Origin: Salinisphaera sp002433465
GTDB taxonomy: Bacteria > Pseudomonadota > Gammaproteobacteria > Nevskiales > Salinisphaeraceae
Direction of reading: 5' to 3'
NCBI RefSeq assembly: GCF_040361435.1
Contig: NZ_APNL01000019.1
Span: 1-64,000 of the forward strand
DNA length: 64,000 nucleotides
The notes beneath the pieces are model-generated. The model did not search any database and was not told where the DNA came from. It worked only from the letters and a program-made list of their open reading frames with translations. This document shows, piece after piece, positions 32,810-42,328 of this stretch. Position numbers and translations under genes: made by a program. How positions within the stretch are numbered: position 1 is the first letter of the stretch; each line of letters opens with the position of its first letter.

Positions 32810-33361
32810 ATGAGCACGACCAGCAAAAGCGTCATAGACGAAGCCAAGCAGATCGGCCTGGCCATCGAGCTTATTGAGCTGGGCGCGCGTCTTCAGGTGC
32901 TACAGACCGAAACCGACATCAGTCGGCGACGGTTGATCAACCTGTACAAGGAAATTCACGGCGTTTCGCCGCCCAAGGGCATGCTGCCGTTCTCGACCGA
33001 CTGGTACGTGACCTGGCTGCCCAATATCCACTCGTCGCTGTTCTATAACACCTATCGCTATCTGCGGCGCCGCGAGGAACGCAGCCGCATGGAAGCGGTG
33101 GTGAATGCCTATCGTCTCTACAACGAGCAGACGCCGTTGCAGGAGGATGGCAAGCCCGTACTCAGCCTGACCCGGGCCTGGATGCTGGTGCGCTTTTTCG
33201 AAAGCGACATGATGATGCTGTCGGTATGCAACCGCTGCAAGGGCAAGTTCGTGAATCGCGCTTATAGCCTCGATCAGGATTTTGTCTGCGGTATTTGCCA
33301 GCCACCATCGCGGGCCGGCAAGACGCTCAAGAAGACGAAAAAGCGCGCAGCCAAGGAATAA
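32810..33361 (+). CDS. flhC: Flagellar master regulator subunit FlhC
   Basis: A 183-residue protein with the conserved zinc site Cys140, Cys143, Cys160 and Cys163 near the C-terminus, spaced exactly as in E. coli (137/140/157/160). The DNA-binding part is N-terminal. It ends in a Lys-rich tail. It activates flagellar class II promoters with FlhD and is followed 122 bases later by motA. Confidence 0.95.
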   Translation: MSTTSKSVIDEAKQIGLAIELIELGARLQVLQTETDISRRRLINLYKEIHGVSPPKGMLPFSTDWYVTWLPNIHSSLFYNTYRYLRRREERSRMEAVVNAYRLYNEQTPLQEDGKPVLSLTRAWMLVRFFESDMMMLSVCNRCKGKFVNRAYSLDQDFVCGICQPPSRAGKTLKKTKKRAAKE

Positions 33362-33483
33362 GCACGCGCTATCGACGCCAGTTCGCGGTATCGATTCATT
33401 CAAGCTCGTCGCCTGTCGGCCGCTAACCTTCCTAGAGATTGCCGGTCCGTATCTACGGCCATGTCCAGTCAGGGAAGGCGACA

Positions 33484-34365
33484 GTGCTAATACTCGTGGG
33501 TTACGTCATCGTCATCGGGTCCGTGCTCGGCGGCTACGCTATGGTCGGCGGGCATATGGGCGCGCTGTATCAGCCGGCCGAGCTGGTCATTATCTTCGGC
33601 GCCGGTATCGGCGCGTTCGTTGCGGCCAATAACGGCAAGGGCATCAGCGCGACCATGCGCACCCTGCCGCGGTTGATGCGCGGTTCGCAGTACTCCAAGG
33701 AGATCTGCGTGGATCTGATGACCCTGCTTTATCTGCTGCTGGCCAAGGCGCGCCAGTCCGGGATGATGTCGCTCGAACAGGATATCGAGAACCCGAGCGA
33801 AAGCACGCTGTTTTCGGCCTATCCGAAGCTGGTTCAGGACAAGCTGGTCATGGACTTCCTGACCGATTATCTGCGCCTGATGATCAGCGGCAACATGGAC
33901 GCCTTCGAAATCGAAGCGTTGATGGACCACGAGATCGAAACCTTCCAGCACGAGGCCGAGATTCCGGCCCACGGCCTGGCGGCCATGGGCGATTCGTTGC
34001 CGGCTTTCGGCATCGTGGCCGCGGTCATGGGCGTGGTCCACGCGCTTGGCTCGGCCGCGCTCGACCCGTCCGAAATCGGCCCGCTGATCGCCCATGCCAT
34101 GGTCGGCACGTTCCTGGGCATTCTGCTGGCCTACGGTTTTGTCAGTCCGCTGGCCGCGCGCGTGCGTTCGCAGGTGGAAGAGGTCGTCAAGATCATGCAG
34201 AGCGTCAAGGTGACGCTGCTGGCCAACCTCAACGGCTACGCGCCGCCGCTGTCGATCGAGTTTGGCCGCAAGGCCCTGTTCTCGACCGAGCGCCCGTCCT
34301 TCAGCGAGCTTGAAGAGCACGTGCGCGGCGTCAAGAGCGGCGGCTCGGCCCAGGCGTCCTCGTGA
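33484..34365 (+). CDS. motA: Flagellar stator protein MotA
   Basis: A 293-residue proton-channel stator subunit with four membrane helices. The N-terminus V-L-I-L-V-G-Y and G-A-L-Y-Q-P-A-E-L-V-I-I match MotA. The conserved rotor-interacting charged loop (A-K-A-R-Q-S-G near residue 90) and the prolines around G-D-S-L-P-A-F-G-I-V-A-A-V are present. I chose the GTG at 33484 because AGGGAAGG lies four bases upstream and it matches the E. coli start; an ATG-free extension to 33439 is not supported. motB overlaps its stop. Confidence 0.95.
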   Translation: MLILVGYVIVIGSVLGGYAMVGGHMGALYQPAELVIIFGAGIGAFVAANNGKGISATMRTLPRLMRGSQYSKEICVDLMTLLYLLLAKARQSGMMSLEQDIENPSESTLFSAYPKLVQDKLVMDFLTDYLRLMISGNMDAFEIEALMDHEIETFQHEAEIPAHGLAAMGDSLPAFGIVAAVMGVVHALGSAALDPSEIGPLIAHAMVGTFLGILLAYGFVSPLAARVRSQVEEVVKIMQSVKVTLLANLNGYAPPLSIEFGRKALFSTERPSFSELEEHVRGVKSGGSAQASS

Positions 34366-35294
34366 GCGATCCGCATAAACGACCGATCGTCATTCGCCGC
34401 AAGAAGGCGGCGAGTCATGGCTCCCATGGCGCGTGGAAGATCGCCTATGCCGATTTCATGACCGCGATGATGGCGTTCTTTCTGGTCATGTGGCTGCTGT
34501 CCGGCCTGAGTGCCTCGGAGCGCGAAGAAGTCGGCGACTATTTCCGTACGCCGCTCAAGGTCGCGATGATGGGGGGCGACAAGGCCTCGGCCAGCAACAG
34601 CGCCATTCCCGGCGGCGGCGACGATCCCATGCATTCGGAAGGCGAGGTATCGCTGACGTCCCCGAATGCGACCAACTACCGGCCCAGTCATCGGCCGTTG
34701 CGTGATCTGCAGGACAGCCTGGAATCGATGATTCATTCGGATCCCGCATTGGACGACCTGAGCTCGCAGCTCAGTCTCAAGGTGGTGGAAGACGGACTGC
34801 TGATTCAGATCAGCGACGATAACCGGCGGCCGATGTTCGAGCTGGGCAGCGCAGAGCCGGCGCCCTATATCCGTTCGCTGTTATCGAAAATCGCGCCCAA
34901 ACTCAACGAGTTTCCCAACCCGATCACCCTGACCGGGCATACCGACGATCTGCGATTTGCCTCGGGCGATCGCCAGTACAGCAACTGGGAGCTGTCGACC
35001 GACCGCGCCAACGCGGCGCGGCGTGCGCTCATCCAGGGCGGCATGCAGGCCGACAAGCTGATACGGGTCATTGGCGCGGCCGCCACCGCGAGCCGGCCCG
35101 GTATCGACTCACCGGCCGCGCCCGGCAACCGTCGGATCAGCATTCTGGTACTCAATGAGCACGCCCAGCACCGGTTCGAGGAAGAGAGCCTGCCGGTCGG
35201 CGACACGTTGTCTGTCGATGCCGAAGTGCCGGATACCGATCGCATGGTGAAGGCCGATGCGAATAAGGTCGTCGTTGAAGGGCAATCGGGCTGA
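34362..35294 (+). CDS. motB: Flagellar stator protein MotB
   Basis: A 310-residue stator subunit with GTG start overlapping motA. A single membrane helix (about 25-48) carries the essential proton-accepting Asp31 in Y-A-D-F-M-T-A-M-M-A-F-F; a plug region and an OmpA-like peptidoglycan-binding domain (about 150-265, with G-H-T-D-D and N-R-R-I) follow. Proton-type rather than sodium-type by its motif. Confidence 0.95.
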   Translation: MSDPHKRPIVIRRKKAASHGSHGAWKIAYADFMTAMMAFFLVMWLLSGLSASEREEVGDYFRTPLKVAMMGGDKASASNSAIPGGGDDPMHSEGEVSLTSPNATNYRPSHRPLRDLQDSLESMIHSDPALDDLSSQLSLKVVEDGLLIQISDDNRRPMFELGSAEPAPYIRSLLSKIAPKLNEFPNPITLTGHTDDLRFASGDRQYSNWELSTDRANAARRALIQGGMQADKLIRVIGAAATASRPGIDSPAAPGNRRISILVLNEHAQHRFEEESLPVGDTLSVDAEVPDTDRMVKADANKVVVEGQSG

Positions 35295-35509
35295 ATCGCA
35301 GCAAATTGCCATCTATCCGCCGGGTATGCCGACAGACGATTTTCGAGCTGAACGCGCGTATGCGAATGCATGAGCGCGGCGTCCAGCGGTCGTGCAGTCA
35401 TTGTAAATAAACGACCGGCAGGTGGCGGCGTCTGTTTTCTCATCGTCTTGAAAACAGCGGATCAAGGCAGCTGCCCGGATGACGAATTAATAATTGTTTG
35501 ATCGAAGGC

Positions 35510-35536
35510 TAAAGGTCGCGCGCGATTGAACGATAT
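35510..35536 (+). promoter_or_regulatory. Sigma-28-type promoter of cheAW
   Basis: TAAAGGTC (35510-35517), 11 bases, then AACGATAT (35529-35536), with the exact sigma-28 spacing. It lies in the 286-base gap between motB and cheA, which is otherwise AT-rich and empty. Confidence 0.6.
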
Positions 35537-35580
35537 TTGCTGGGACAGTTCGCTCACCAGTGCAAGCGGAATAATCAAGC

Positions 35581-37656
35581 ATGACACTAGATATCGCCGA
35601 GTTCTATCAGACCTTTTTCGACGAGGCGGACGAGCTGCTCGATGAAATGGAGCGTCTGCTAATCAATCTCGATATTGATGCGCCTGATAGCGAAGACCTC
35701 AACGCCATCTTTCGGGCCGCCCATTCGATCAAGGGCGGGGCGGGCACCTTCGGGTTTACCCATTTGCAGGAGACCACGCATCTGCTGGAAAACCTGCTCG
35801 ACCGAGCGCGTCATGGCGAACTCGTGCTCGACCGTCCCGCGATCGACCTGTTTCTCGAATGCCGCGACGTGCTCGCCGGCCAGATCGATGCCTATCGGGC
35901 CTCGGAAGAGCCCGACCAGAACGCATACGAAGACATGGCCCAGCGGCTACGAACGCTCGACGAGCAGGGCAGTGCCGCATTGGCGAACGTCGCGTCGGCC
36001 GTCGACAAGCCGGTAGGCGACGTGGCAGCGGCCGGCCCGCTTGCCTTGCCTGAAGGCATGGTCCGGTCGGTTTCGATCAGCGGTATCGCAGAAGACAAGT
36101 GCTCGACGCTGGTCGAAGAGCTCGGGCTTTTTGGCGACATCGAAAGCCAGACCTACGAAGGCGATACGTTGACCGTGATGCTGGCCCAGCCGGCCGCGGC
36201 TGATGATATCGAATCGGTGCTGTGCTTCATCATCGATGCCGAGCAGCTGAGCTTCGGCGCGGCCGAAGCGGTGGTCGCCGATAGCGCCGAATCCGAAGAT
36301 ACCCAGGCCGAGGATGTGGTGGCCCAGGCGGTCAGCGAAGCGGTGGCCGCCGAACGCGACAACAAGCCGCAGGACAAGGCCAGCGCATCCGAGGACAAGG
36401 CGCCGACGGCTGCACCGGCGGCCGCCGGCAAGCCCAAAGCGGCTAATAAATCGTCGGCGGAATCCAGTTCGTTGCGGGTATCCACCGAGAAGGTCGACGA
36501 AATCATCAACCTCGTCGGCGAGCTGGTTATTACGCAGTCCATGCTGGAACAGACCATTGGCGGTCTGGACAGCGAGGCCCACGGGGCACTGCTCGAAGGG
36601 CTCAACCAGCTCCAGCGCAACGCGCGCGATCTGCAGGAAGCGGTGATGTCGGTGCGCATGATGCCCATGGACTATGCCTTCAACCGTTTCCCACGGCTGG
36701 TACGCGACCTCAGCAGCAAGCTGGGCAAGCAAATCAACCTGGTCACCGAGGGCGAATCGACCGAGCTCGACAAGGGCCTGATCGAGCGGATCATGGATCC
36801 GATGACCCATCTGGTGCGCAACAGCCTCGATCACGGCATCGAAACGCCGGAACGGCGCAAGGCCGCCGGCAAACCCGCCGCCGGCACGCTGACACTGGCG
36901 GCCCAGCATCAGGGCGGCAGCATCCTCATCGATATTTCCGATGACGGCGCCGGGCTCAACCGTGAACGGATTCTGGCCAAGGCGCGCCAGAACGGGCTGG
37001 CGGTCAGCGATTCGATGAGCGATGACGAAGTCTGGCAGCTGATCTTCGCGCCGGGGTTCTCGACCGCCGAGGCGGTCACCGACGTATCGGGACGCGGCGT
37101 CGGCATGGACGTGGTCAAGCGCAATATTCAGGAACTCGGCGGCCATGTGGATATTCGGTCCACGTTCGGCCAGGGCACGACCATTCGCATCGTGCTACCG
37201 CTAACGCTGGCGATCATGGACGGCATGCTCATTCGCGTGGGCGAAGAGGTGTTCATCATGCCGCTCGGCGCGATCAAGGAATCCATGCAGGTCCAGGCCG
37301 ACCAGCTCAAGCGCGTGGGCCAGGACAAACAGCTGGTCTACGTGCGCGGCGAATATCTGCCGCTGGTGGAAATGCATCGCGTATTCGATATCGACAATGC
37401 CCAGAGCGACGTGCTGCGCGGCATCGTCATGGTGATCGAAAGCGAGGGCCGCTATTTCACGCTACTCGTGGATGAGCTGCTCGGTCAGCGCCAAGTAGTG
37501 GTCAAGAATCTTGAAACGAACTACCGCAAGGTCGTCGGCATTTCTGCCGCCACCATCCTCGGCGACGGCAGCGTCGCCCTGATTCTCGACGTGGTTGCGC
37601 TGTCCCGCGCAGGTCGTCAGAGCGAAACCCAGGTACAGCGGGCAGCGCTGGCCTGA
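35581..37656 (+). CDS. cheA: Chemotaxis histidine kinase CheA
   Basis: A 691-residue CheA with all domains: P1 phosphotransfer (His48 in A-A-H-S-I-K-G-G-A-G-T-F-G), P2 CheY/CheB-docking (about 158-225), an Ala/Lys-rich linker (240-295), P3 dimerisation (L-R-V-S-T-E-K-V-D-E), P4 kinase (N-box V-R-N-S-L-D-H-G-I-E, G-boxes D-I-S-D-D-G-A-G and G-R-G-V-G-M-D-V-V) and P5 CheW-like. It passes phosphate to CheY and CheB encoded downstream. Confidence 0.97.
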   Translation: MTLDIAEFYQTFFDEADELLDEMERLLINLDIDAPDSEDLNAIFRAAHSIKGGAGTFGFTHLQETTHLLENLLDRARHGELVLDRPAIDLFLECRDVLAGQIDAYRASEEPDQNAYEDMAQRLRTLDEQGSAALANVASAVDKPVGDVAAAGPLALPEGMVRSVSISGIAEDKCSTLVEELGLFGDIESQTYEGDTLTVMLAQPAAADDIESVLCFIIDAEQLSFGAAEAVVADSAESEDTQAEDVVAQAVSEAVAAERDNKPQDKASASEDKAPTAAPAAAGKPKAANKSSAESSSLRVSTEKVDEIINLVGELVITQSMLEQTIGGLDSEAHGALLEGLNQLQRNARDLQEAVMSVRMMPMDYAFNRFPRLVRDLSSKLGKQINLVTEGESTELDKGLIERIMDPMTHLVRNSLDHGIETPERRKAAGKPAAGTLTLAAQHQGGSILIDISDDGAGLNRERILAKARQNGLAVSDSMSDDEVWQLIFAPGFSTAEAVTDVSGRGVGMDVVKRNIQELGGHVDIRSTFGQGTTIRIVLPLTLAIMDGMLIRVGEEVFIMPLGAIKESMQVQADQLKRVGQDKQLVYVRGEYLPLVEMHRVFDIDNAQSDVLRGIVMVIESEGRYFTLLVDELLGQRQVVVKNLETNYRKVVGISAATILGDGSVALILDVVALSRAGRQSETQVQRAALA

Positions 37657-37693
37657 TTCTCATACATACATGACGTTATACGGAGTAAACGAC

Positions 37694-38194
37694 ATGGCTG
37701 AAGTCATTGCTAACGACGCAGCGCGTGATGCGGCTGCGGACATGGAAGTCCTGGTTTTCGCGCTGGGTGGCGAAGAATACGGCGTGGACATCCTCAAAGT
37801 GCAGGAGATTCGCGGCTACAACCAGGTAACCCGTATCGCCAACGTGCCCGATTTCGTCAAGGGCGTGACCAACCTGCGCGGCAGTATCGTTCCCATTATC
37901 GATGCGCGCATCAAGTTCGGTCTGGAGAATGCGGCCTACGACCAGCATACCGTCGTAATCGTGTTGAACGTGGGCGAGCGGGTGGTCGGCGTGGTCGTCG
38001 ACAGCGTGTCCGACGTGCTCACGCTCACCCCGGAGCAGATCAAACCCGCGCCGGATTTCGGCGTCGCCGCGGCGACCGAGCACGTGCTTGGCCTGGGCAG
38101 CGTCGATGACCGCATGCTCATTCTCGTGGATATCGATCGCATGATGAGCAGCAGCGAACTGGCCATCGTTGAAGAGGTCGAGGCCATCGCCTGA
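37694..38194 (+). CDS. cheW: Chemotaxis coupling protein CheW
   Basis: A 166-residue single CheW domain (about residues 18-155) with typical V-F-A-L-G-G-E-E-Y-G-V-D-I-L-K-V-Q-E-I and N-L-R-G-S-I-V-P-I-I-D. It links chemoreceptors to CheA. Start at 37694 has GGAG nine bases upstream. The expected chemoreceptor genes do not follow; an intrinsic terminator does. Confidence 0.95.
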   Translation: MAEVIANDAARDAAADMEVLVFALGGEEYGVDILKVQEIRGYNQVTRIANVPDFVKGVTNLRGSIVPIIDARIKFGLENAAYDQHTVVIVLNVGERVVGVVVDSVSDVLTLTPEQIKPAPDFGVAAATEHVLGLGSVDDRMLILVDIDRMMSSSELAIVEEVEAIA

Positions 38195-38245
38195 GCCCGG
38201 CGTCGTGTGAAGCCGATGGGTTCATGGCATCGCCGAAAAGCGCTG

Positions 38246-38271
38246 CGCCGTCTGGGCGTGGCGTTTTTTTT
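38246..38271 (+). terminator. Intrinsic terminator after cheW
   Basis: A 6-bp stem with two G-U pairs (38246-38251 with 38258-38263) followed by eight T residues. It separates cheAW from cheRDBYZ. Confidence 0.6.
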
Positions 38272-38302
38272 GTTTTCATAACCTTCTGATTAAGTAGTGT
38301 AT

Positions 38303-38329
38303 TAAAGAAAAACCGCTTTCGGTCGATGC
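38303..38329 (+). promoter_or_regulatory. Sigma-28-type promoter of cheRDBYZ
   Basis: TAAAGAAA (38303-38310), 11 bases, GTCGATGC (38322-38329). It lies directly after the cheW terminator, so the second chemotaxis operon probably has its own late-class promoter. Confidence 0.55.
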
Positions 38330-38412
38330 TAGCTACAGGCCCGCTCATCCGTCGATACCCCGTGTATTCGGCGGTGGTTCATGCAGGCCACGTACCGCAA
38401 GGAGGCACACCC

Positions 38413-39273
38413 GTGCTGGCTGTTCAGACCGAACGTGATTTACTACTCACCGCCGAGGACTTCGAGTGCGTGCGCAAGCTCATACATGCGCGCGCGGGTA
38501 TTTCACTGGCCCCTCACAAGACCGAAATGGTCTACAGCCGGCTGGCCAAACGCGTACGCGTGCTCGGCCATACGCGTTTTCGCGACTATCTGGCCATGCT
38601 TCAGGCCGATGCGAATCACCCCGAATGGGAACAGTTCGTCAACGCGTTGACGACAAATCTGACCTCGTTCTTTCGCGAAGCCCACCATTTCCCGTTGCTG
38701 GCGGCGCACGCGAACGCACGAAAAGAGCCGCTCAAGGTCTGGACCTGTGCGGCGTCTACCGGCGAAGAGCCCTACTCGATCGCGATCACGCTGGCCGAGG
38801 CGATGGGCACGGGCTCGCGTGCGGCGAGTATTCTCGCCACCGATATCGATACGCGCGCCATTGAAGTCGCACGCCGCGGTATCTACTCGATGAACGATGT
38901 CAGCAAGATGAGCCCGGAGCGGCTGCAGCGGTTCTTTCTCAAGGGCACGGGCGAGCGCGCCGGCATGGTGCGCGTGCAGCCGAGCCTGAGCCAGAACATC
39001 ACTTTTCGTGCGCTCAACCTGCTCGACGCGAACTGGAATATCGAAGGTCCGCTCGACGTGATCTTCTGTCGGAATCTGATGATCTATTTCGACAAGGCCA
39101 CCCAGGCACGTCTGCTGGAACGCTTCGCGGGGCTGCTGCGCGAAGACGGTCTGCTGTTTGCGGGGCATTCGGAGAATTTCTCCAGCATCACGCAGTCGCT
39201 GCGTCTGCGCAGTCATACCGTCTACGAGCGCGCTCTCGGCAAAGGCCTGCGTGCGACGAAGGTGTCGGCATGA
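38413..39273 (+). CDS. cheR: Chemoreceptor methyltransferase CheR
   Basis: A 286-residue S-adenosylmethionine-dependent methyltransferase: N-terminal helical domain (about 10-85) and a Rossmann domain with W-T-C-A-A-S-T-G-E-E-P-Y-S and I-F-C-R-N-L-M-I-Y-F-D. It methylates Glu side chains of chemoreceptors. The GTG at 38413 has a perfect AAGGAGG seven bases upstream; the open frame continues upstream to 38326 without a family match. cheD overlaps the stop. Confidence 0.95.
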   Translation: MLAVQTERDLLLTAEDFECVRKLIHARAGISLAPHKTEMVYSRLAKRVRVLGHTRFRDYLAMLQADANHPEWEQFVNALTTNLTSFFREAHHFPLLAAHANARKEPLKVWTCAASTGEEPYSIAITLAEAMGTGSRAASILATDIDTRAIEVARRGIYSMNDVSKMSPERLQRFFLKGTGERAGMVRVQPSLSQNITFRALNLLDANWNIEGPLDVIFCRNLMIYFDKATQARLLERFAGLLREDGLLFAGHSENFSSITQSLRLRSHTVYERALGKGLRATKVSA

Positions 39274-39929
39274 GCGCGCGCCAGTCAGGCAGGCCGATCG
39301 AGAAAGCGTCGACGCACACCTATTTCGATCAGCGTCACGGCATGGATGCCATTCGGGTGCTGCCTAACGAATATGCCATCAGCCGGGACGACGTGGTTCT
39401 GACCACGGTGCTGGGCTCCTGTGTTGCGGCCTGTCTGCGCGACCCGGTGGCCGGTGTCGGCGGGCTGAATCATTTCATGCTGCCTACGGCAGGCGCCGAG
39501 ATGGACTCTGCCGAGGCGCGGTCCATGCGCTATGGCGACTACGCCATGGACACCCTGCTCGAGGCGCTCTACCGCCAGGGCGCGCGCCGCGAGCGGATCG
39601 AAGCCAAGGTATTCGGCGGCGCGATGCTCATGAGCGGTATGCAGGGTGCCCGCGTGGGCGAGGCCAATTCCGCTTTCATTCTCGAATATCTGGACGACTG
39701 CGGTATCGCCGTGCTGTCCCAGGAACTCAAGGGCGACTGCGCCCGACAGGTGCATTATTTTCCGGCCACCGGCCGCGTACAGCTGCGTCGACTGCGCGGC
39801 GGCGAGCGCCGCATGGTCCAGCAGGATGTGTTGCTGGCGAACAAGCTCGTACCCGTGCTGCCGGTCGCGGCCAGGGTTGTCCCTGCGCAGGCATCGACCC
39901 AGACTGGGCGCAAGGAGACGGCCTCGTGA
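39270..39929 (+). CDS. cheD: Chemoreceptor deamidase CheD
   Basis: A 219-residue CheD. The catalytic Cys51 and His68 are 17 apart and Thr45 six before the Cys, matching the Thermotoga CheD triad. It deamidates or modulates receptor glutamines. It begins within the cheR stop (ATGA) and ends overlapping cheB. Together with CheZ here it gives a hybrid adaptation set. Confidence 0.95.
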   Translation: MSARQSGRPIEKASTHTYFDQRHGMDAIRVLPNEYAISRDDVVLTTVLGSCVAACLRDPVAGVGGLNHFMLPTAGAEMDSAEARSMRYGDYAMDTLLEALYRQGARRERIEAKVFGGAMLMSGMQGARVGEANSAFILEYLDDCGIAVLSQELKGDCARQVHYFPATGRVQLRRLRGGERRMVQQDVLLANKLVPVLPVAARVVPAQASTQTGRKETAS

Positions 39930-40999
39930 CCAAAACTGCTCAACGCCCCATTCGCGTGCTGTGTGTCGACGATTCGGCACTCATTCGCAAGCTCGTGACC
40001 GAAATCGTCAATAACGAAGACGATATGGAAATGGTCGCCACCGCGCCGGATCCGCTGGTCGCACGCGAGTTGATCAAACAACACAACCCCGACGTGCTCA
40101 CGCTGGACGTGGAAATGCCGCGCATGGACGGCCTGGATTTTCTCGGCAAGCTCATGCGACTGCGGCCCATGCCGGTCATCATGCTGTCGTCGCTGACCGA
40201 ACGCGGCTCGGATATCACCCTGCAGGCACTCGAGCTGGGCGCGGTCGATTTCGTCACCAAGCCCAAGCTCGATCTCAGCCGCGGGCTGGTACAGAGCGGC
40301 CATGAAATCGTGGAAAAGATCCGCGGCGCCGCCCGGGCGACCCTGCGTCGACCCACCAGCCGGCCTGCCGACGCCCAGCCGTTGACCGCGCCGCGCGTGT
40401 CCAGCGAAAAGCTGTTTATCGTGGGTGCATCCACCGGCGGTACGGAAGCCATTCGGGAGTTTCTCGAACCTCTGCCTGCCGACGCGCCTGCGATTCTGAT
40501 CACCCAGCATATGCCGGGCGGGTTCACGGCCTCGTTTGCAAAGCGTATGGATTCGCTGTGCCGTATCCAGGTCAAGGAAGCCGAGCACGGCGAACGGGTG
40601 CTGCCCGGGCGTGCCTATATCGCACCCGGCGGCGAGAACCATCTACGCCTGGCGCGCAGCGGCGCGAACTACGTGGTGGCCCTCGAGGCGGGGCCGCCGG
40701 TCAACCGTCATCGGCCCTCGGTCGATGTACTGTTCGACTCGGCCGCAAAACATGCCGGGCGCAATGCGATCGGCATTCTCATGACCGGCATGGGCAAGGA
40801 TGGCGCGCAAGGACTTTTGCGGATGCGCGAGGCCGGTGCGGCCACGCTCGCCCAGGATGAAGCCAGCTGCGTGGTCTTCGGCATGCCCCGCGAAGCCATT
40901 GCCATCGGCGCGGCCCAGGCGGTGGTGCCGATCGACGAGATGGCGCGCCATGCGCTGGCGCTGCTCGCCGGTCCGGAAAGTCGCGCATTGCGCATCTGA
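39926..40999 (+). CDS. cheB: Protein-glutamate methylesterase CheB
   Basis: A 357-residue response regulator with receiver domain (phosphoacceptor Asp61) and C-terminal methylesterase. Catalytic triad Ser169 (G-A-S-T-G-G), His195 (Q-H-M-P) and Asp292 (M-G-K-D-G) are spaced as in Salmonella (164/190/286). GTG start overlapping cheD by four bases. It removes receptor methyl groups set by CheR. Confidence 0.96.
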   Translation: MTKTAQRPIRVLCVDDSALIRKLVTEIVNNEDDMEMVATAPDPLVARELIKQHNPDVLTLDVEMPRMDGLDFLGKLMRLRPMPVIMLSSLTERGSDITLQALELGAVDFVTKPKLDLSRGLVQSGHEIVEKIRGAARATLRRPTSRPADAQPLTAPRVSSEKLFIVGASTGGTEAIREFLEPLPADAPAILITQHMPGGFTASFAKRMDSLCRIQVKEAEHGERVLPGRAYIAPGGENHLRLARSGANYVVALEAGPPVNRHRPSVDVLFDSAAKHAGRNAIGILMTGMGKDGAQGLLRMREAGAATLAQDEASCVVFGMPREAIAIGAAQAVVPIDEMARHALALLAGPESRALRI

Positions 41000-41070
41000 A
41001 CACAGCATGGGCCAGGCCCTGCACGACCGCTCACACACCCACAGGCCAGTTAACAAACCGAGATATCGCC

Positions 41071-41460
41071 ATGGCGGACAAGAACCTCAACTTCCTCGTC
41101 GTCGACGACTTTTCCACGATGCGCCGCATCGTGCGCAATCTGCTCAAGGAACTGGGCTACAACAATGTCGAAGAGGCCGAAGATGGGGCCGAGGCATTGG
41201 ATAAGCTCAACACCGGCAAGTTCCAGTTCGTGGTTTCCGACTGGAACATGCCCAACCTGGACGGGCTGGAAATGCTCAAGCGTATTCGTGCCAGTGATAC
41301 GCTCAAGCATCTTCCGGTGCTCATGGTCACCGCCGAAGCGAAGAAGGAAAACATCGTCGCTGCGGCCCAGGCAGGCGCCAGCGGCTATGTGGTCAAGCCG
41401 TTTTCGGCGGCGACGCTGGAAGAAAAACTCGAGCGGATCTTCGACAAACTCGGCATGTAA
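41071..41460 (+). CDS. cheY: Chemotaxis response regulator CheY
   Basis: A 129-residue single receiver domain, same length as E. coli CheY, with phosphoacceptor Asp57, the acidic pair Asp12-Asp13, and Lys in V-V-K-P-F near 109. Phospho-CheY binds FliM (encoded at 62150) and reverses the motor. An ATG follows a weak site. Confidence 0.96.
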   Translation: MADKNLNFLVVDDFSTMRRIVRNLLKELGYNNVEEAEDGAEALDKLNTGKFQFVVSDWNMPNLDGLEMLKRIRASDTLKHLPVLMVTAEAKKENIVAAAQAGASGYVVKPFSAATLEEKLERIFDKLGM

Positions 41461-41493
41461 GCGCGTGCCCGACGGGCAGGAGAAGGCAGCATC

Positions 41494-42168
41494 ATGGAAA
41501 ACAGTCATTCGGCCGAACAGGCCTCCCCCGCGCAGGCCGAGGAGCTGATCGATCGTATCGGCCATCTCACCCGCGCGCTCAACGAAAGCATGCGCGAGCT
41601 GGGACTCGATCGCGAGGTGGAAAAAGCGGCCGACGCCATTCCGGATGCGCGTGATCGGCTCAACTATATCGCCACCATGACCGAGCAGGCGGCCGAGACG
41701 GCGTTGTCGTCGATCGAAGTCGCACAGCCGCTACAAAGCGAGATAGAAAACCGTGCGGTCAAGCTCGACGAGCGCTGGCAGTCGTGGTTCGAGTCGCCGA
41801 TCGAGTTGGCCGACGCGCGCGAACTCGTTCGCGATACCCGCAGCTACCTGCAATGGGTGCCGGAGCAGACACAGGCAACCAGCGCCCAGCTGCACGACAT
41901 CATGATGGCCCAGGATTTTCAGGATCTCACCGGGCAGGTGATCAAGAAACTCGTGGTCGTTATTCGCGATATCGAAAAGCAGCTCATCGACGTGCTGTTG
42001 CAGTATCTGCCGGAAGACCGTGTACGCGGGCGCGAGGCTGAACTACGCGACAAGAACGGCGAGAACGCCTCGTTGCTCAACGGTCCGCAGATCCAGACCG
42101 AAGGCAACGCCGATATCGTGACCGATCAGTCACAGGTGGACGACCTGCTGGACAGCCTCGGGTTCTGA
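41494..42168 (+). CDS. cheZ: CheY-phosphatase CheZ
   Basis: A 224-residue long four-helix hairpin protein. The catalytic segment D-F-Q-D-L-T-G-Q (141-148) contains Asp144 and Gln148, equivalent to E. coli Asp143 and Gln147; the C-terminal helix D-Q-S-Q-V-D-D-L-L-D-S-L-G-F binds CheY. GGAGAAGG lies upstream. It terminates the CheY signal. Confidence 0.95.
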   Translation: MENSHSAEQASPAQAEELIDRIGHLTRALNESMRELGLDREVEKAADAIPDARDRLNYIATMTEQAAETALSSIEVAQPLQSEIENRAVKLDERWQSWFESPIELADARELVRDTRSYLQWVPEQTQATSAQLHDIMMAQDFQDLTGQVIKKLVVVIRDIEKQLIDVLLQYLPEDRVRGREAELRDKNGENASLLNGPQIQTEGNADIVTDQSQVDDLLDSLGF

Positions 42169-42235
42169 CAAAGACGGGCGCGACGGCGCCCGCATCCCCC
42201 GCATCCGACGATAAGCGCGCATTAACGCCGCTGTT

Positions 42236-42254
42236 CGCGCAATCGCATTGCGCG
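42236..42254. promoter_or_regulatory. Perfect inverted repeat in the flhB promoter region
   Basis: CGCGCAAT, three bases, ATTGCGCG: an 8-bp perfect dyad, ten bases upstream of a -10-like CATAAT (42264-42269), 60-90 bases before flhB. It looks like a regulator binding site for the flhBAE operon. No good -35 was found. Confidence 0.4.
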
Positions 42255-42328
42255 CGCGCTTTGCATAATGCCCACTCGAAACTTCGGCCGTTGCCTGCTC
42301 AAATGGGCAGCGGCCCCTCGAGTAGCGC

